Of a stretch of DNA of 64,000 bases, positions 26,823-36,513 are shown in pieces (within the stretch, counting starts at the first letter, position 1; every line of letters begins with the position of its first letter). The position numbers and the translations under genes were made by a program. Under the pieces are notes generated by a model. That model did not search any database. It was given only the letters and a program-made list of their open reading frames with translations, and had not been told where the DNA came from. This DNA is from Pelagibius sp. (GTDB lineage: Bacteria; Pseudomonadota; Alphaproteobacteria; Kiloniellales; Kiloniellaceae), in the NCBI RefSeq assembly GCF_028289705.1, contig NZ_JANQOI010000189.1:1-64000 (forward strand). The letters are read 5' to 3'.

Positions 26823-27686
26823 TCAGCGCTCCGGCGGTGCGTGCGCGTCCAGCAGTTGCGCCAGCCTGCAGAAATCTTGAACGCTCAGTTCCTCCGCCCT
26901 CGCCGTGGGCTCCAGGTCAAGCGACGTGATCGCCGCCACGCTGTCTGCGAACAGGGGCTTCAGGCTCTGGCGCAGCATCTTGCGCCGCATGCCGAAGGCG
27001 GTCGCCGTTACCCGCTCGAGGGTCTTCAGCCTGGCCGGGGCCAAAGCGGCACTGCGCGGCCGCAGCGACACGACGCTGGAAGTCACTTTCGGCGGCGGCG
27101 TGAACGCGCGTGGGGGGATGTCGAACAGGATCCTGACCTCGCAGAGCCATTGCGTGAGGATGGTCAGGCGCCCGTAGTCGGCGCTGCGCGGCTGCGCCAC
27201 AAGACGTGCCGCCACCTCCTTCTGAAACATCAGGGTCATGGCCGCGAGCGCATCCGGGTCCGCGGCCAGACTCGTCAGCCAGCCGGTCAGCAGGGCCGTG
27301 GAGATGTTATAGGGCAGATTGCTGACGATCTGGCGCGGCGGCTCCCCGAGCTGCGCCGGAGCGAGGGTGAGGGCGTCACCGGCCAGGATCTCGAGACGAT
27401 CGGGATAGTGGGCCGCAAGCTCTGCCAGCGCTTCAAGGCAGCGCTGGTCCTTTTCGATGGCGATGACCCGGCGGGCGCCTTCCGCCAGCAGCGCGCGGGT
27501 CAGCCCGCCGGGGCCCGGGCCCACCTCGATTACCGTCCCGTCGGCCAGGTCCGGGGCACTGCGGGCGATGCGGCCGGTGAGGTTCAAGTCCAGCAGGAAA
27601 TGCTGTCCCAGGGATTTGCGCGCGCCCAGACTGAAGCGCCGAATGACCTCGCGCAACGGCGGCAGCGGCGGAGCGGTCTGGTTCAT
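26823..27686 (-). CDS. rsmA: 16S rRNA (adenine1518/1519-N6)-dimethyltransferase
   Basis: 287 residues. The SAM motif is [16 protein letters not shown] and the catalytic NLPY motif is [24 protein letters not shown] at the N-terminus is also diagnostic. It dimethylates two adenines near the 3' end of 16S rRNA late in 30S maturation. It is the last gene of the lptF-lptG-lptD-surA-pdxA-rsmA run, its start overlapping the pdxA stop by 4 bases. Confidence 0.96.
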   Translation of the reverse strand: MNQTAPPLPPLREVIRRFSLGARKSLGQHFLLDLNLTGRIARSAPDLADGTVIEVGPGPGGLTRALLAEGARRVIAIEKDQRCLEALAELAAHYPDRLEILAGDALTLAPAQLGEPPRQIVSNLPYNISTALLTGWLTSLAADPDALAAMTLMFQKEVAARLVAQPRSADYGRLTILTQWLCEVRILFDIPPRAFTPPPKVTSSVVSLRPRSAALAPARLKTLERVTATAFGMRRKMLRQSLKPLFADSVAAITSLDLEPTARAEELSVQDFCRLAQLLDAHAPPER

Positions 27687-28747
27687 GGCCTGGCGGCGGA
27701 CCGCGGCTCTCCGGCGCTGCGGTGGCTCCGGGCGGCCATGGTCGCAGCCATGGCCAGGGCCGCAATCAGACTGGTTGCGGAGGCTTTGCCCCGGCCGGCG
27801 ATGTCCAGCGCCGTGCCATGGTCCGGCGAGGTGCGGATGATGGGCAGGCCAAGGGTAACGTTGACCGCCCGCTCGAAATCGATGGTCTTGATGGGGATCA
27901 GCGCCTGGTCGTGATACATGCAGAGTGCCGCGTCGTAGCGCGCGCGGGCGGCCGGATGAAACAGACTGTCCGCCGCGAACGGACCGGCGACATCCAGGCC
28001 CTCTCCGCGGAGCTGGGCCACCGCCGGTGCGACGATCTCCGCATCCTCGGTGCCGAGCTGACCGCCCTCGCCGGCGTGTGGATTGAGCCCGGCGACCGCC
28101 AGCCGGGGGCGGTCGATGCCGAAGCGCGTACGCAGTGCCAGAGCCGTCGTGCGGCCGGTCTCGACGATCAGGGCACCGCTGAGACTGGCCGGGACCTCGG
28201 CAAGCGGCCTGTGAACCGTGACCGGCACAACCCGCAGCGCATCCCCGGCCAGCATCATCACCGGTTTTTCGGCACTGCCGCAGAGCTCAGCGAGATACTC
28301 CGTGTGTCCGGGGTGGTGAAAGCCGGCCTCCATCAGGACCTGTTTGTGGATCGGATTGGTGACCACCGCCGACGCGGCGCCGGACAAGGTCAGCGTGACC
28401 GCCTGACGGATGGACTGCAGCACCGCGGCGGTATTCTCCGGCTTCGGACGGCTGGGATCGGCCTGGACCGCCGTCCCGAGCGGCAGGACCGGCAGGCCGA
28501 CCCCGAATGCCTCCGCACAGGCATCCGGACTGTCGATCCGTATCGCGGCAACGGGCAGGTCCAGATCCGTGGCGATCCCGGCCAGGCGTTCGGGATCATC
28601 GATCAGGAAGAAGGGGTGCAGCCGCTCCGCTTTTCTCTGCAGCCAAGCCCTTAGGGCGATCTCGCCGCCGATGCCGGCGGGCTCGCCCATCGTAACGGCC
28701 AGAGGCGGGGGCATGGGGTTCGGTCCGGCGCTGCCGGCCGGGATCAT
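27683..28747 (-). CDS. pdxA: 4-hydroxythreonine-4-phosphate dehydrogenase
   Basis: 354 residues. [17 protein letters not shown] opens the conserved part; metal and substrate ligands are in [19 protein letters not shown] and [11 protein letters not shown]. It makes a precursor of pyridoxal phosphate. The ATG at 28747 overlaps the surA stop; a second in-frame ATG 11 codons later is also possible. The pdxA-rsmA pairing after surA and lptD is widely conserved. Confidence 0.95.
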   Translation of the reverse strand: MIPAGSAGPNPMPPPLAVTMGEPAGIGGEIALRAWLQRKAERLHPFFLIDDPERLAGIATDLDLPVAAIRIDSPDACAEAFGVGLPVLPLGTAVQADPSRPKPENTAAVLQSIRQAVTLTLSGAASAVVTNPIHKQVLMEAGFHHPGHTEYLAELCGSAEKPVMMLAGDALRVVPVTVHRPLAEVPASLSGALIVETGRTTALALRTRFGIDRPRLAVAGLNPHAGEGGQLGTEDAEIVAPAVAQLRGEGLDVAGPFAADSLFHPAARARYDAALCMYHDQALIPIKTIDFERAVNVTLGLPIIRTSPDHGTALDIAGRGKASATSLIAALAMAATMAARSHRSAGEPRSAARP

Positions 28748-29727
28748 ATGCGAACGTCTACGTTGGCCGTGCGGCGCAACTCCTGCATCGATCGCTGGGC
28801 CAACTGATTGACCCTTTGGTCGGTGAGGTTCTGCTCGATCCTCGTGCGGTCGACAACGTTGCCTTCGTTCTTGCGCATATCGCGCAGCAGGAGAATGTGG
28901 AAGCCCGCAGGCGTGCGTATCGGGGCAGAGATGTCGCCCGGCCCCATCTGGAAAAGGGCGGTGTTGAGCTCTTCGGCGAGCTCGCCGTCCTGCACCCAGC
29001 CGAGATCGCCGCCGAGCCTTGCGGTTCTGGACTGCGAGAACTGGCGGGCGAGGCCCGAGAAGTTTGCCCCGGCCCGCAACTGCTCCAGCAGGCGGTTGGC
29101 ATTGGCCAGGGCTTCGTCTTCCTTGGCGGCGGACTCCACAGCGACGAAGATCTCCGAAATCCGCCGTTGGACGGAACCCTGGCGAGCCTCCAGCCGGCTC
29201 ACGACTTCCTGAATCTCTTCATTGGAGATTGCAATGGTCGGCCGCAGCCGCCGCTGAATCACTGTCTGCCAAGCGATCTGGGCACGAATCTGATCGATCA
29301 AGGTAGTCGGGATGATGCCGCGATTACGCAGCATGGCGAGGAACTGCCCCTCGGTCATGTTGTTCTGCTTCGAAATCTGCTGCAAGGCCGAGGCCACCTG
29401 GTCGTCGGTGACGGAGATATCCAGGCGTTCGGCCTCCTGAAGCTGCAGGCGCTCGTCGATCAGTCCGTTCAAGACCTGAGGTGTCAGACGGCGGCGCACC
29501 TCCTGGGAATCGCGGACCCCGGCGCCGACGATGGCGAGGCGCACCCGCATCGCCAGATCGAGCACCGAGATGACTTCGTCATTGACCACCGCAGCAGGAC
29601 GGAAGGCATCTTGCGCGTGGGAGGTGGAGACGGGCAGAAGCGAAACCAGAGCGGCGAACCCGAGAATGAAAAGGCCGAAGCGCCCTGGCGCCCGTATCGG
29701 AAGGCTTACATTTCGCACTGGCATCAT
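28744..29727 (-). CDS. surA: SurA-type periplasmic chaperone / peptidyl-prolyl isomerase
   Basis: 327 residues. A signal peptide (FGLFILGFAALVSLLPVSTSHA, cut after SHA) precedes the SurA N-domain (VVNDEVISVLDLAMRVRL). Only one parvulin (PPIC) domain is present, about residues 185-280 (GGDLGWVQDGELAEELN and GFHILLLRD), while E. coli SurA has two. It escorts beta-barrel proteins, including LptD, to the BAM complex. ATG 29727 is supported by AGGAAA upstream; the next codon is also ATG. Confidence 0.88.
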   Translation of the reverse strand: MMPVRNVSLPIRAPGRFGLFILGFAALVSLLPVSTSHAQDAFRPAAVVNDEVISVLDLAMRVRLAIVGAGVRDSQEVRRRLTPQVLNGLIDERLQLQEAERLDISVTDDQVASALQQISKQNNMTEGQFLAMLRNRGIIPTTLIDQIRAQIAWQTVIQRRLRPTIAISNEEIQEVVSRLEARQGSVQRRISEIFVAVESAAKEDEALANANRLLEQLRAGANFSGLARQFSQSRTARLGGDLGWVQDGELAEELNTALFQMGPGDISAPIRTPAGFHILLLRDMRKNEGNVVDRTRIEQNLTDQRVNQLAQRSMQELRRTANVDVRI

Positions 29728-29831
29728 GAATTTCCTGAAAACCGCGGCGCCACTATATCCCCAGGGCTGGCAGCGTTTCAAACGGAAGCTGCTGCAGGGC
29801 TTTGCCGCGGATTTCTCGGGGCAAACGGCGT

Positions 29832-32027
29832 TCAGCCGCCGGCGGCCTCACCCAGGTGTTTGAGCACAACCCGGACGAAAACGCTGTCTTCCGGCTCGAT
29901 ATCCCGATCGCTGAAGAACGACCTTTCGCCCACGCCCTCGATCAGGAAGCACTCGTCCTGATAGCTCAGGCTGACAGCGGTCCTCAGGGAATCGTTTTCG
30001 ATCAGGTCGCGGCGGTGGCTGACGCCGACCGACCAGTTCTCGGTCAAGCGTGAATTGATTCCAAAGAGGAGCTCCTCGCGGTCGCCGAACTCGTCGTCGG
30101 TTTCCTGGTTGATGAAAAAGTAGGAGAGGTCGAGGTTCAGCGCCGGCGGGCCGAGGACTAGGTCGACTTCGCTGCGCTCGGCGCTCAGATCGTCTTTGTC
30201 CAGGCGAAACCGGTAGAGAAAGTCGATTTCTTCGATCGGGCGAAACTGGACCCGGCCGACGACATCGGACTCCTGGTCCTCCAGGCCCGAACCGTCGGCG
30301 AAGGTGTCGCGCGCCTCTGAGAAGCGAAAACTCTGGCCGGCAAAGGCGCCTGCGGAACCCTCCGATCCGAAGGTCGCCGTCCACTTGAGGCCGACGTCGA
30401 CGCGGCTGCCGGAGTCCACCCGGTCGTTTCCGGCAAAGCGATTGAGGTCGAAAAGGTTGGTGTCGTCGAACTCGAAATCCAGGCTGTCCTCGTTCGGAAT
30501 CTCTCCGGGATTCGAGCCGTTGGGGGCGAAGACCCCTTGCACGATGGGCTCAATCACCTGACGCACCGAGCCGTCCTGCCGCGCCCAGGGATAGCGCCAC
30601 TTGACGGCGAGCTGTGGAAAGACGCGGCCGGTCGTGTTGCTGCCCGCGGCACCGCTGGGATTGACGGAATCGGATCCCGGCTCGACGCCGTTCACCCAAT
30701 AGCCGTCGGTCTGTACCTGTGCGGTGACCTCGTAGATGTCGCCGAGCGGGCTGGTATAGGGCACGTGATAGCCGCCGATGAACGACAGTCGGCGGCTGTC
30801 GCGGCCCTCCTTGCGGGTCAGCACCTGGACATTGCCGTCTATGGTATAGCGGGCACCGGGCAGTCCGAAGCCAGGTTCGCTGACGAAGTTGTAGTCCGCC
30901 AGCGGCACGGCGATGGGGATTTCGTCGTTGATGTCGGTGCTGCGCAGGCCCTGATAGGCGAAGCCGCGCACCGCGGCATAGTTGCGCCCCTTGAGCCCCT
31001 CGAAGAAGGCGGTGCTTTCCAGGGTCCGCGGTGTGCCGAAGTCGAAGGCGCGCAGATAGGTATCGTCGGTCACGCGGTTGACATCGAAGCCCCAACGCCA
31101 GGTCCGGTCGACCTCGAACTGTCCTTCCGCATCCAGATGACCGCGGAAACGGTCGTTGGCGACGCTGCCGACCTCCTCGCGGTCAGCGATGGTGGCGCTG
31201 CCGAAGAGCTCGATCTCGCCATTTTCGAAGAGCTGCCGGTACTCGAGGGTCAGATTGACCCCCTGTTTCGTCGAGAGGATCGGCGCGACCGTCAGATCCT
31301 TGTCGTCCTCGATGGCCCAGAAGTAGGGGACCATGAGGGAGGCGCCGAGGAAATCGCTGTTGCCGACGGTCGGCGCCAGAAAACCGCTGCGCCGGTCGAC
31401 CGTCGGGTCCGGGTGAGCGAAATAGGGCGTATAGATCACCGGAATACCGAAGAACTCCAGCCAGGCGTCGCGATAGATGATGTCCTTGGCTTCCTGGTCG
31501 TGCACCACCTCGCTGGCCTTGATCTGCCACAGCGGCGCACGGCTGGGGTCTTCGCGGCAAAGGTCGCAGGGGCTGAAGACGCCTTTGCTAAATTCGGTGC
31601 GGTTTCCACCGCTGCGCGAGCCGCTGGCGGCGGAGACGCGCGTGCCGTCGGTCATCAGGACGCGGATTTGCCGGACGAAGCCTTCCTTCAGATCGCCGGT
31701 CAACTCGACAAAGTCGGCAAAGACCGTGTCGCCACTGGGTTCGATGAGGGTCACGTCGCCCTCGGCCGTGACCACATCGGTGTTCAGATTGTAGGTGACC
31801 TTGTCGGATAGCAGGACACGGTCTTCCTGGGAAATCTCCACGTTGCCGGCGGCGACCACCAGGCCGTTTTCTTCATCGTAGGTGAGTTGATCCGCGGTGA
31901 TGAGGGCAGGGACATCGCCGAGCGCCTCGACATCCAGCTGCTGCGCAAGCGGCCGGACCGCGCCGGAAAAACAAAAAAGAATGATGGCGGCGGCAATCGC
32001 CACCGCACGCCCCGTGCCCCCCTGCAT
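29832..32027 (-). CDS. lptD: LPS assembly protein LptD
   Basis: 731 residues. Signal peptide to about residue 28, then the LptA-like jellyroll (about 30-170: VEISQEDRVLLSDKVTYN) and a large barrel. The FSPCDLCREDPS motif and the late YQDECFLIEG hold the cysteines expected to form the disulfides that activate LptD. It is the outer-membrane pore that places LPS on the cell surface. ATG at 32027 gives a clean signal peptide. It lies 10 bases after lptG and 104 before surA. Confidence 0.95.
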   Translation of the reverse strand: MQGGTGRAVAIAAAIILFCFSGAVRPLAQQLDVEALGDVPALITADQLTYDEENGLVVAAGNVEISQEDRVLLSDKVTYNLNTDVVTAEGDVTLIEPSGDTVFADFVELTGDLKEGFVRQIRVLMTDGTRVSAASGSRSGGNRTEFSKGVFSPCDLCREDPSRAPLWQIKASEVVHDQEAKDIIYRDAWLEFFGIPVIYTPYFAHPDPTVDRRSGFLAPTVGNSDFLGASLMVPYFWAIEDDKDLTVAPILSTKQGVNLTLEYRQLFENGEIELFGSATIADREEVGSVANDRFRGHLDAEGQFEVDRTWRWGFDVNRVTDDTYLRAFDFGTPRTLESTAFFEGLKGRNYAAVRGFAYQGLRSTDINDEIPIAVPLADYNFVSEPGFGLPGARYTIDGNVQVLTRKEGRDSRRLSFIGGYHVPYTSPLGDIYEVTAQVQTDGYWVNGVEPGSDSVNPSGAAGSNTTGRVFPQLAVKWRYPWARQDGSVRQVIEPIVQGVFAPNGSNPGEIPNEDSLDFEFDDTNLFDLNRFAGNDRVDSGSRVDVGLKWTATFGSEGSAGAFAGQSFRFSEARDTFADGSGLEDQESDVVGRVQFRPIEEIDFLYRFRLDKDDLSAERSEVDLVLGPPALNLDLSYFFINQETDDEFGDREELLFGINSRLTENWSVGVSHRRDLIENDSLRTAVSLSYQDECFLIEGVGERSFFSDRDIEPEDSVFVRVVLKHLGEAAGG

Positions 32028-32037
32028 GACCTCTCGC

Positions 32038-33165
32038 TTATCCGTCCTCCAGATGCAGCAACATCGCCACCCCAAGCATCAACGACACGCCCGCCGGAGT
32101 CCAGGCCGCCAATACCACGGGTATGGTCCCCGAGAGTCCAATTGCGAAAACGAAATTGGACATAAAGTACAGCAGAAAGCCCGTCAGCAGCCCCGCCATG
32201 ATGATCAGACCGACCCGGCCGCGTCGCTGCGGGCGCATCGAAAAGGTCGCGGCCAGCAGCACCATTGCCGCAAACAACATCGGCAATGCCAATAGCCGAT
32301 GAAGCTGCAGCCGGTGGGGCAATGCTGAAAACCCTGCTGCGTCCATTATTTCAATGAATTCCGGAAGATTCCAAAAAGAAATTGTCTCCGGCGGTGCGAA
32401 GCTCTCCTGAATCTTGTCCACCGTCAGCTCTGTCGGCAGGTCGAGGGTCTCGTGAAAGACCGATGCCTCGCCGGGCCGGGAGACCCAGGCTTCATAAAGG
32501 CGCCAGTATCGATCCTGGAGCTGCGCCCGTTCCGCGTCGATGCGGTTGACGAAGCGGTCCTGGTCGGCATAGCGGAACACGATGACGTTGTGCAGCAGCA
32601 CGGAACCCGAACTGACGCGCGACGCGTGGATCACGGACTGGCCGTCACTGTCGGCCTGGCGCAGCCAGAGGCCTGTCTTGGAGACCGCAAGAAAGCTGGA
32701 TTCATTGCGCACATAGTTGGCTTCCAGGCGCTCGAAGCGGCTCAACAGGATGGAGGCGAGGGGATTGAGCGCGGTGACCGTCAGAAAGCCGACCAGAAGG
32801 GCGCTGCCCAGCACCGGCAGCAGGAACTGCCAGACGGAAACGCCGGCGGCGCGCGCTACGACGAGCTCATGAGACCGGGTCAGGCGCCAGAAGGTGGTCA
32901 TCGCCGCGAAAAGCACCGTAAAGGCCATGACCTCCTGACTGAGGTGCGGCAGCTTGAGAAAAGCCATCTCAAGGGTCACGGCCAGGGAGACGTTCTTGGT
33001 CGCCAGGCGGTCGATGAGGTCGACCACCGTGGCCAGAAAGATGATGCCGACGATGGCGAAGACGAAGCTGCCAAACCAGAAGAAGAATTGGCGCGCGATG
33101 TATTTCGTGAGCGTGGGCGAGAGGCGCAGGCGCCGCATCGCCGGGACGGAAGCGGCGCTGCTCAT
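32038..33165 (-). CDS. lptG: LPS export permease LptG
   Basis: 375 residues of the YjgP/YjgQ family. It has membrane helices near the N-terminus (about residues 25-125) and the C-terminus (about 285-375) with a periplasmic beta-jellyroll between. The motif RSHELVVARAAGVSVWQFL is conserved. With LptF and LptB it extracts LPS from the inner membrane. Its start overlaps the lptF stop by 4 bases. Confidence 0.94.
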   Translation of the reverse strand: MSSAASVPAMRRLRLSPTLTKYIARQFFFWFGSFVFAIVGIIFLATVVDLIDRLATKNVSLAVTLEMAFLKLPHLSQEVMAFTVLFAAMTTFWRLTRSHELVVARAAGVSVWQFLLPVLGSALLVGFLTVTALNPLASILLSRFERLEANYVRNESSFLAVSKTGLWLRQADSDGQSVIHASRVSSGSVLLHNVIVFRYADQDRFVNRIDAERAQLQDRYWRLYEAWVSRPGEASVFHETLDLPTELTVDKIQESFAPPETISFWNLPEFIEIMDAAGFSALPHRLQLHRLLALPMLFAAMVLLAATFSMRPQRRGRVGLIIMAGLLTGFLLYFMSNFVFAIGLSGTIPVVLAAWTPAGVSLMLGVAMLLHLEDG

Positions 33166-34283
33166 GGCGTGGCCGCCTCGCCCAGCGGCTCCTGCGCACG
33201 CCGTTGCGGCCGGCGCAGCAGAACGAAGAAGGCGAGCCCAAAGGACACCATGACCGCCGCGTACATGGCCGGAATGGCTACGGCGTTGCGGCTGGCCAGA
33301 TCGTGCAGGGCGAGCGAGAGGCCCTCCAGGGCGGCGACACAGGCGATTGCGGAAAGCACCCGCTTGATCTGCCCCCGGCGGTTGAATTCGCCGGCCAGCA
33401 GCGCCGCCATACCGATGACGACGAACACCAGGCTGTAGAGCGGTCCGACGATGCGGTAGTGCCCCTCTGCCAGGAGTTCCTGGCGGTAGCGTTGGTCGCG
33501 GCTGTCCTCACCGGGAATGAGAAGTTCGTGCAGAAAGCGCTCCTTGGGTTCGCGCCAGCGCGCCTGCGGCGCGTTGCCGAACTCCGTGAGTTCGACGGTA
33601 TAGCGCTCAAAGTACAGCAGGGAGAAGCGGCCAGTTCCCGGCTTCACCTCCTGCCGGTTGCCGTTTTCCATGACCACCCGCGGGCCGTTCTCGCTGGGGA
33701 CCAGAGCGCCGCGCTCGGCCATCATGGTCACCGGTTTTTCGGGGTCGCGGTTGTCGTGCACCAGGATGCCGCGCAGTTCGCCTTCCGGCGACCGCTCGCG
33801 GACATAGACGGTGATGTCGTCGGAGATGGTGGTGAAGACCCCTTCCTGAAGCAGCACGGCCGAGAAGTCGCTGCGAAAGGCGTTCTGTAAGTCCTTGAAG
33901 TTCCGAAAAGAGGCCGGGAGGAAATAGAGGGAGATCGAGTAGACGGCCAGGGTCACGACAATGCCGAGAATGATCGCCGGACGGGCGAGCTGCAGCTGCG
34001 AGAGGCCGGCGGCGCGCATCACCACCATCTCGCTGTCCATGGCGAGCTTGTGGTAGACGAACAGCGCGGCCACGAAGCAGGCGATGGGCAGCACGACCCC
34101 CAGGAAGGACGGCAGGAGAAGCCCGACAAAGGCCAGGAAGGTCGAGGCCGGCAAGCCGCGGTTCACGATATAGTCGATCAGGCGCAGCGATTGCGTCAGC
34201 CATATCGCAAAGGTCAGCGCCAGGGTGACGAAAAGCGTTGCCGTCACCAACTGTCCGAGTACGTAGCGTGTGATTGAAGGCAT
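33162..34283 (-). CDS. lptF: LPS export permease LptF
   Basis: 373 residues, YjgP/YjgQ fold as in LptG. The opening ITRYVLGQLVTATLFVTL and the coupling-helix motif SEMVVMRAAGLSQLQLARP support the assignment. It is the first gene of the minus-strand LPS export operon and is divergent from pepA, an arrangement found widely in proteobacteria. I found no convincing promoter boxes in the 231-base gap to pepA. Confidence 0.94.
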   Translation of the reverse strand: MPSITRYVLGQLVTATLFVTLALTFAIWLTQSLRLIDYIVNRGLPASTFLAFVGLLLPSFLGVVLPIACFVAALFVYHKLAMDSEMVVMRAAGLSQLQLARPAIILGIVVTLAVYSISLYFLPASFRNFKDLQNAFRSDFSAVLLQEGVFTTISDDITVYVRERSPEGELRGILVHDNRDPEKPVTMMAERGALVPSENGPRVVMENGNRQEVKPGTGRFSLLYFERYTVELTEFGNAPQARWREPKERFLHELLIPGEDSRDQRYRQELLAEGHYRIVGPLYSLVFVVIGMAALLAGEFNRRGQIKRVLSAIACVAALEGLSLALHDLASRNAVAIPAMYAAVMVSFGLAFFVLLRRPQRRAQEPLGEAATP

Positions 34284-34514
34284 CAGGCCCGGCCGCTTCG
34301 GTCTGGAGGGTCAGGAATAGCCTGAGCCACGGGCCCCCGTCCAGCCAATTCCCGCCCCTAGCTCCAGTCGCGCCAAGGGCTTACGGCCTGACACTTGAAC
34401 TTACGGGCCGGCGCTGACAGGCTACGCGCTCCTAACCTTGGAAGCCTATGATCTTCAATTGCCGGCTTGCTGTGGGACCCAGCGGACCGGCTGACTTATT
34501 CCGTGAGGGGATTG

Positions 34515-36014
34515 ATGGATATTGCCTTTGCCGCGCCAAGTCTTCCGAACTCCGGCGCTCTGGTGGTCGGCGTGCTGGATCAGCGAAAACTGACGCCCTC
34601 GGCCGCGCATTTGAACAAGCTGACCGACGGAGCACTGGAGCGCGCCATCGATGCCAACGGCTTCGCCGGCAAGCGGGGCGAGCTGCTGGAGATCGTCGCG
34701 CCGGCGGGGCTGAACAACAGCCGTATCCTGCTGGTGGGGATGGGCGCGCCCGCCAAGCTGACCGTCAAGGATCTGCGCAACCTCGGCGGCAGCGTGGCCG
34801 CACATCTGTTGCGGGTGCGCGAGGTCAAGGCAGCGGTGCTGCTGGATAAGCTGAGGGGCGGCAAGGCTGCGCCGGAACGGGCCGCCAACTATGCCCTCGG
34901 GGCCGTGCTGCGCAGCTATCGCTTCGACAAGTACAAGACCAAGGAAAAGCCGGAGAAGAAGCCTCGGCTGAAGGAGATCAAGTTTCATCTCGAGGATGCT
35001 GCGGCGGCCAAGAAGGCCTTTCAGCGGCTGCAGAAGCTGGCCGACGGGGTTTTCCTGACCCGCGATCTGGTGAGCGAGCCGGCCAATGTGATTTTCCCCA
35101 AGTCGTTCGTCGCAGAGGCCCGCAAGCTCGGCAAGCTGGGCATCAAGGTCCAGGCGCTGGGCGAGAAGGAGATGGCGAAGCTCGGCATGGGCTCCCTGCT
35201 CGGCGTGGGGCAGGGTTCGGCCCACGAGCCGCAGCTTCTGGTCATGGTCTGGCAGGGCGCCCCCAACGCCAAGGACAAGCAGCCCCTGGCCTTTGTCGGC
35301 AAGGGGGTGACCTTCGATACCGGCGGCATCTCCCTCAAGCCCGCTGCCGGCATGGAAGACATGAAGTGGGATATGGGCGGCGCCGGCACCGTGATCGGCC
35401 TGATGAAGGCCCTGGCCGGCCGCAAGGCGAAGGTGAACGTCGTGGGCATCTGCGGCCTGGTGGAGAACATGCCCTCCAGCACCGCGCAGCGGCCCGGCGA
35501 CATCGTCACCTCCATGTCCGGCCAGACCATCGAGGTGCTGAACACCGATGCCGAGGGGCGCCTCGTGCTTGCCGATGCGCTGTGGTACGTGCAGGAGCGC
35601 TTCAAACCCAAGCTGATCGTCGATCTGGCGACCCTGACCGGCGCCATCATCATCTCCTTGGGGCATGAGAACGCCGGGCTGTTCAGCAACGACGACAAGC
35701 TGTCGGACCAGCTCACCGCCGCCGGCAAGGAGGTCGGCGAACTGGTCTGGCGGATGCCGCTCAGCAGCGACTACGATAAGCTGATCGACTGTGACGCGGC
35801 GGACATGAAGAACATCAGCGGCGGGCGGGCCGGTGGATCCATCACCGCAGCCCAATTCCTGCAGCGCTTCATCAAGAACGGGACTCCCTGGGCCCACCTC
35901 GATATCGCCGGGGTTGCCTGGTCCGCCAAGGAAAAGGCGACGGTGCCGAAGGGCGGGACCGGCTTCGGGGTGCAGTTGCTGGACAGCTTTGTCGCCAAGC
36001 ACCACGAGAAGTAG
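34515..36014 (+). CDS. pepA: leucyl aminopeptidase (M17)
   Basis: 499 residues. The two-metal site is spread over VGKGVTFDTGGISLKP, the Asp in KWDMGGAGTV and the signature NTDAEGRLVLADAL. It removes N-terminal residues from peptides in the cytosol as a hexamer. ATG at 34515 is the conserved start; earlier in-frame codons lack homology. holC follows in the same direction, as in many proteobacteria. Confidence 0.96.
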   Translation: MDIAFAAPSLPNSGALVVGVLDQRKLTPSAAHLNKLTDGALERAIDANGFAGKRGELLEIVAPAGLNNSRILLVGMGAPAKLTVKDLRNLGGSVAAHLLRVREVKAAVLLDKLRGGKAAPERAANYALGAVLRSYRFDKYKTKEKPEKKPRLKEIKFHLEDAAAAKKAFQRLQKLADGVFLTRDLVSEPANVIFPKSFVAEARKLGKLGIKVQALGEKEMAKLGMGSLLGVGQGSAHEPQLLVMVWQGAPNAKDKQPLAFVGKGVTFDTGGISLKPAAGMEDMKWDMGGAGTVIGLMKALAGRKAKVNVVGICGLVENMPSSTAQRPGDIVTSMSGQTIEVLNTDAEGRLVLADALWYVQERFKPKLIVDLATLTGAIIISLGHENAGLFSNDDKLSDQLTAAGKEVGELVWRMPLSSDYDKLIDCDAADMKNISGGRAGGSITAAQFLQRFIKNGTPWAHLDIAGVAWSAKEKATVPKGGTGFGVQLLDSFVAKHHEK

Positions 36015-36055
36015 GAACGTCGGTCCAGGGGAATAGTGGGGAAGGGGCTTCGCCC

Positions 36056-36505
36056 ATGGCCGAAGTTCGCTTCTATCATCTGACACGGACGGCCCTGGAC
36101 CGGGCTTTGCCGCAGATGTTGGAGAAGACGCTGGAGCGGGGCCAGCGTGCCGTCGTGCGCGCGGCCTCGGAAGAGCGGGTCGAAGCCCTGGCGGCAAGCC
36201 TCTGGACCTACCACGACCGATCCTTCCTGCCCCACGGCAGCCTCAAGGACGGCAACGCCGACCGGCAGCCGGTCTGGCTGACCACCGAAGAGGCCGTGCC
36301 CAACGGCGCCGAGGTTCTGTTTCTGACCGACGGCAGCGAGGCCGAGGATCTGGAACGCTTCAGCCTCTGTGCGATCCTCTTCGACGGTTCGGACGAAGAC
36401 GCCGTGGCGGCGGCGCGCGGGCAATGGACGACGCTCAAATCAGCCGGTCACGCGGTCACCTACTGGCAGCAGGACGAAGCCGGCCGCTGGAGCCAGAAGG
36501 CGTAA
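36056..36505 (+). CDS. holC: DNA polymerase III chi subunit
   Basis: 149 residues. The start MAEVRFYHLTRTALDRALP and the SLWTYHDRSFLPHG block match HolC. It links the clamp loader to single-strand binding protein at the replication fork. It starts 41 bases after pepA and converges with the ABC-F gene 8 bases away. Confidence 0.92.
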   Translation: MAEVRFYHLTRTALDRALPQMLEKTLERGQRAVVRAASEERVEALAASLWTYHDRSFLPHGSLKDGNADRQPVWLTTEEAVPNGAEVLFLTDGSEAEDLERFSLCAILFDGSDEDAVAAARGQWTTLKSAGHAVTYWQQDEAGRWSQKA

Positions 36506-36513
36506 CCCCCGAT

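Noticed and set aside
34284-34514. Promoters in the lptF-pepA divergent gap
   Set aside because: Only weak TTGAAC- and TTGGC-type boxes without matching -10 sequences.
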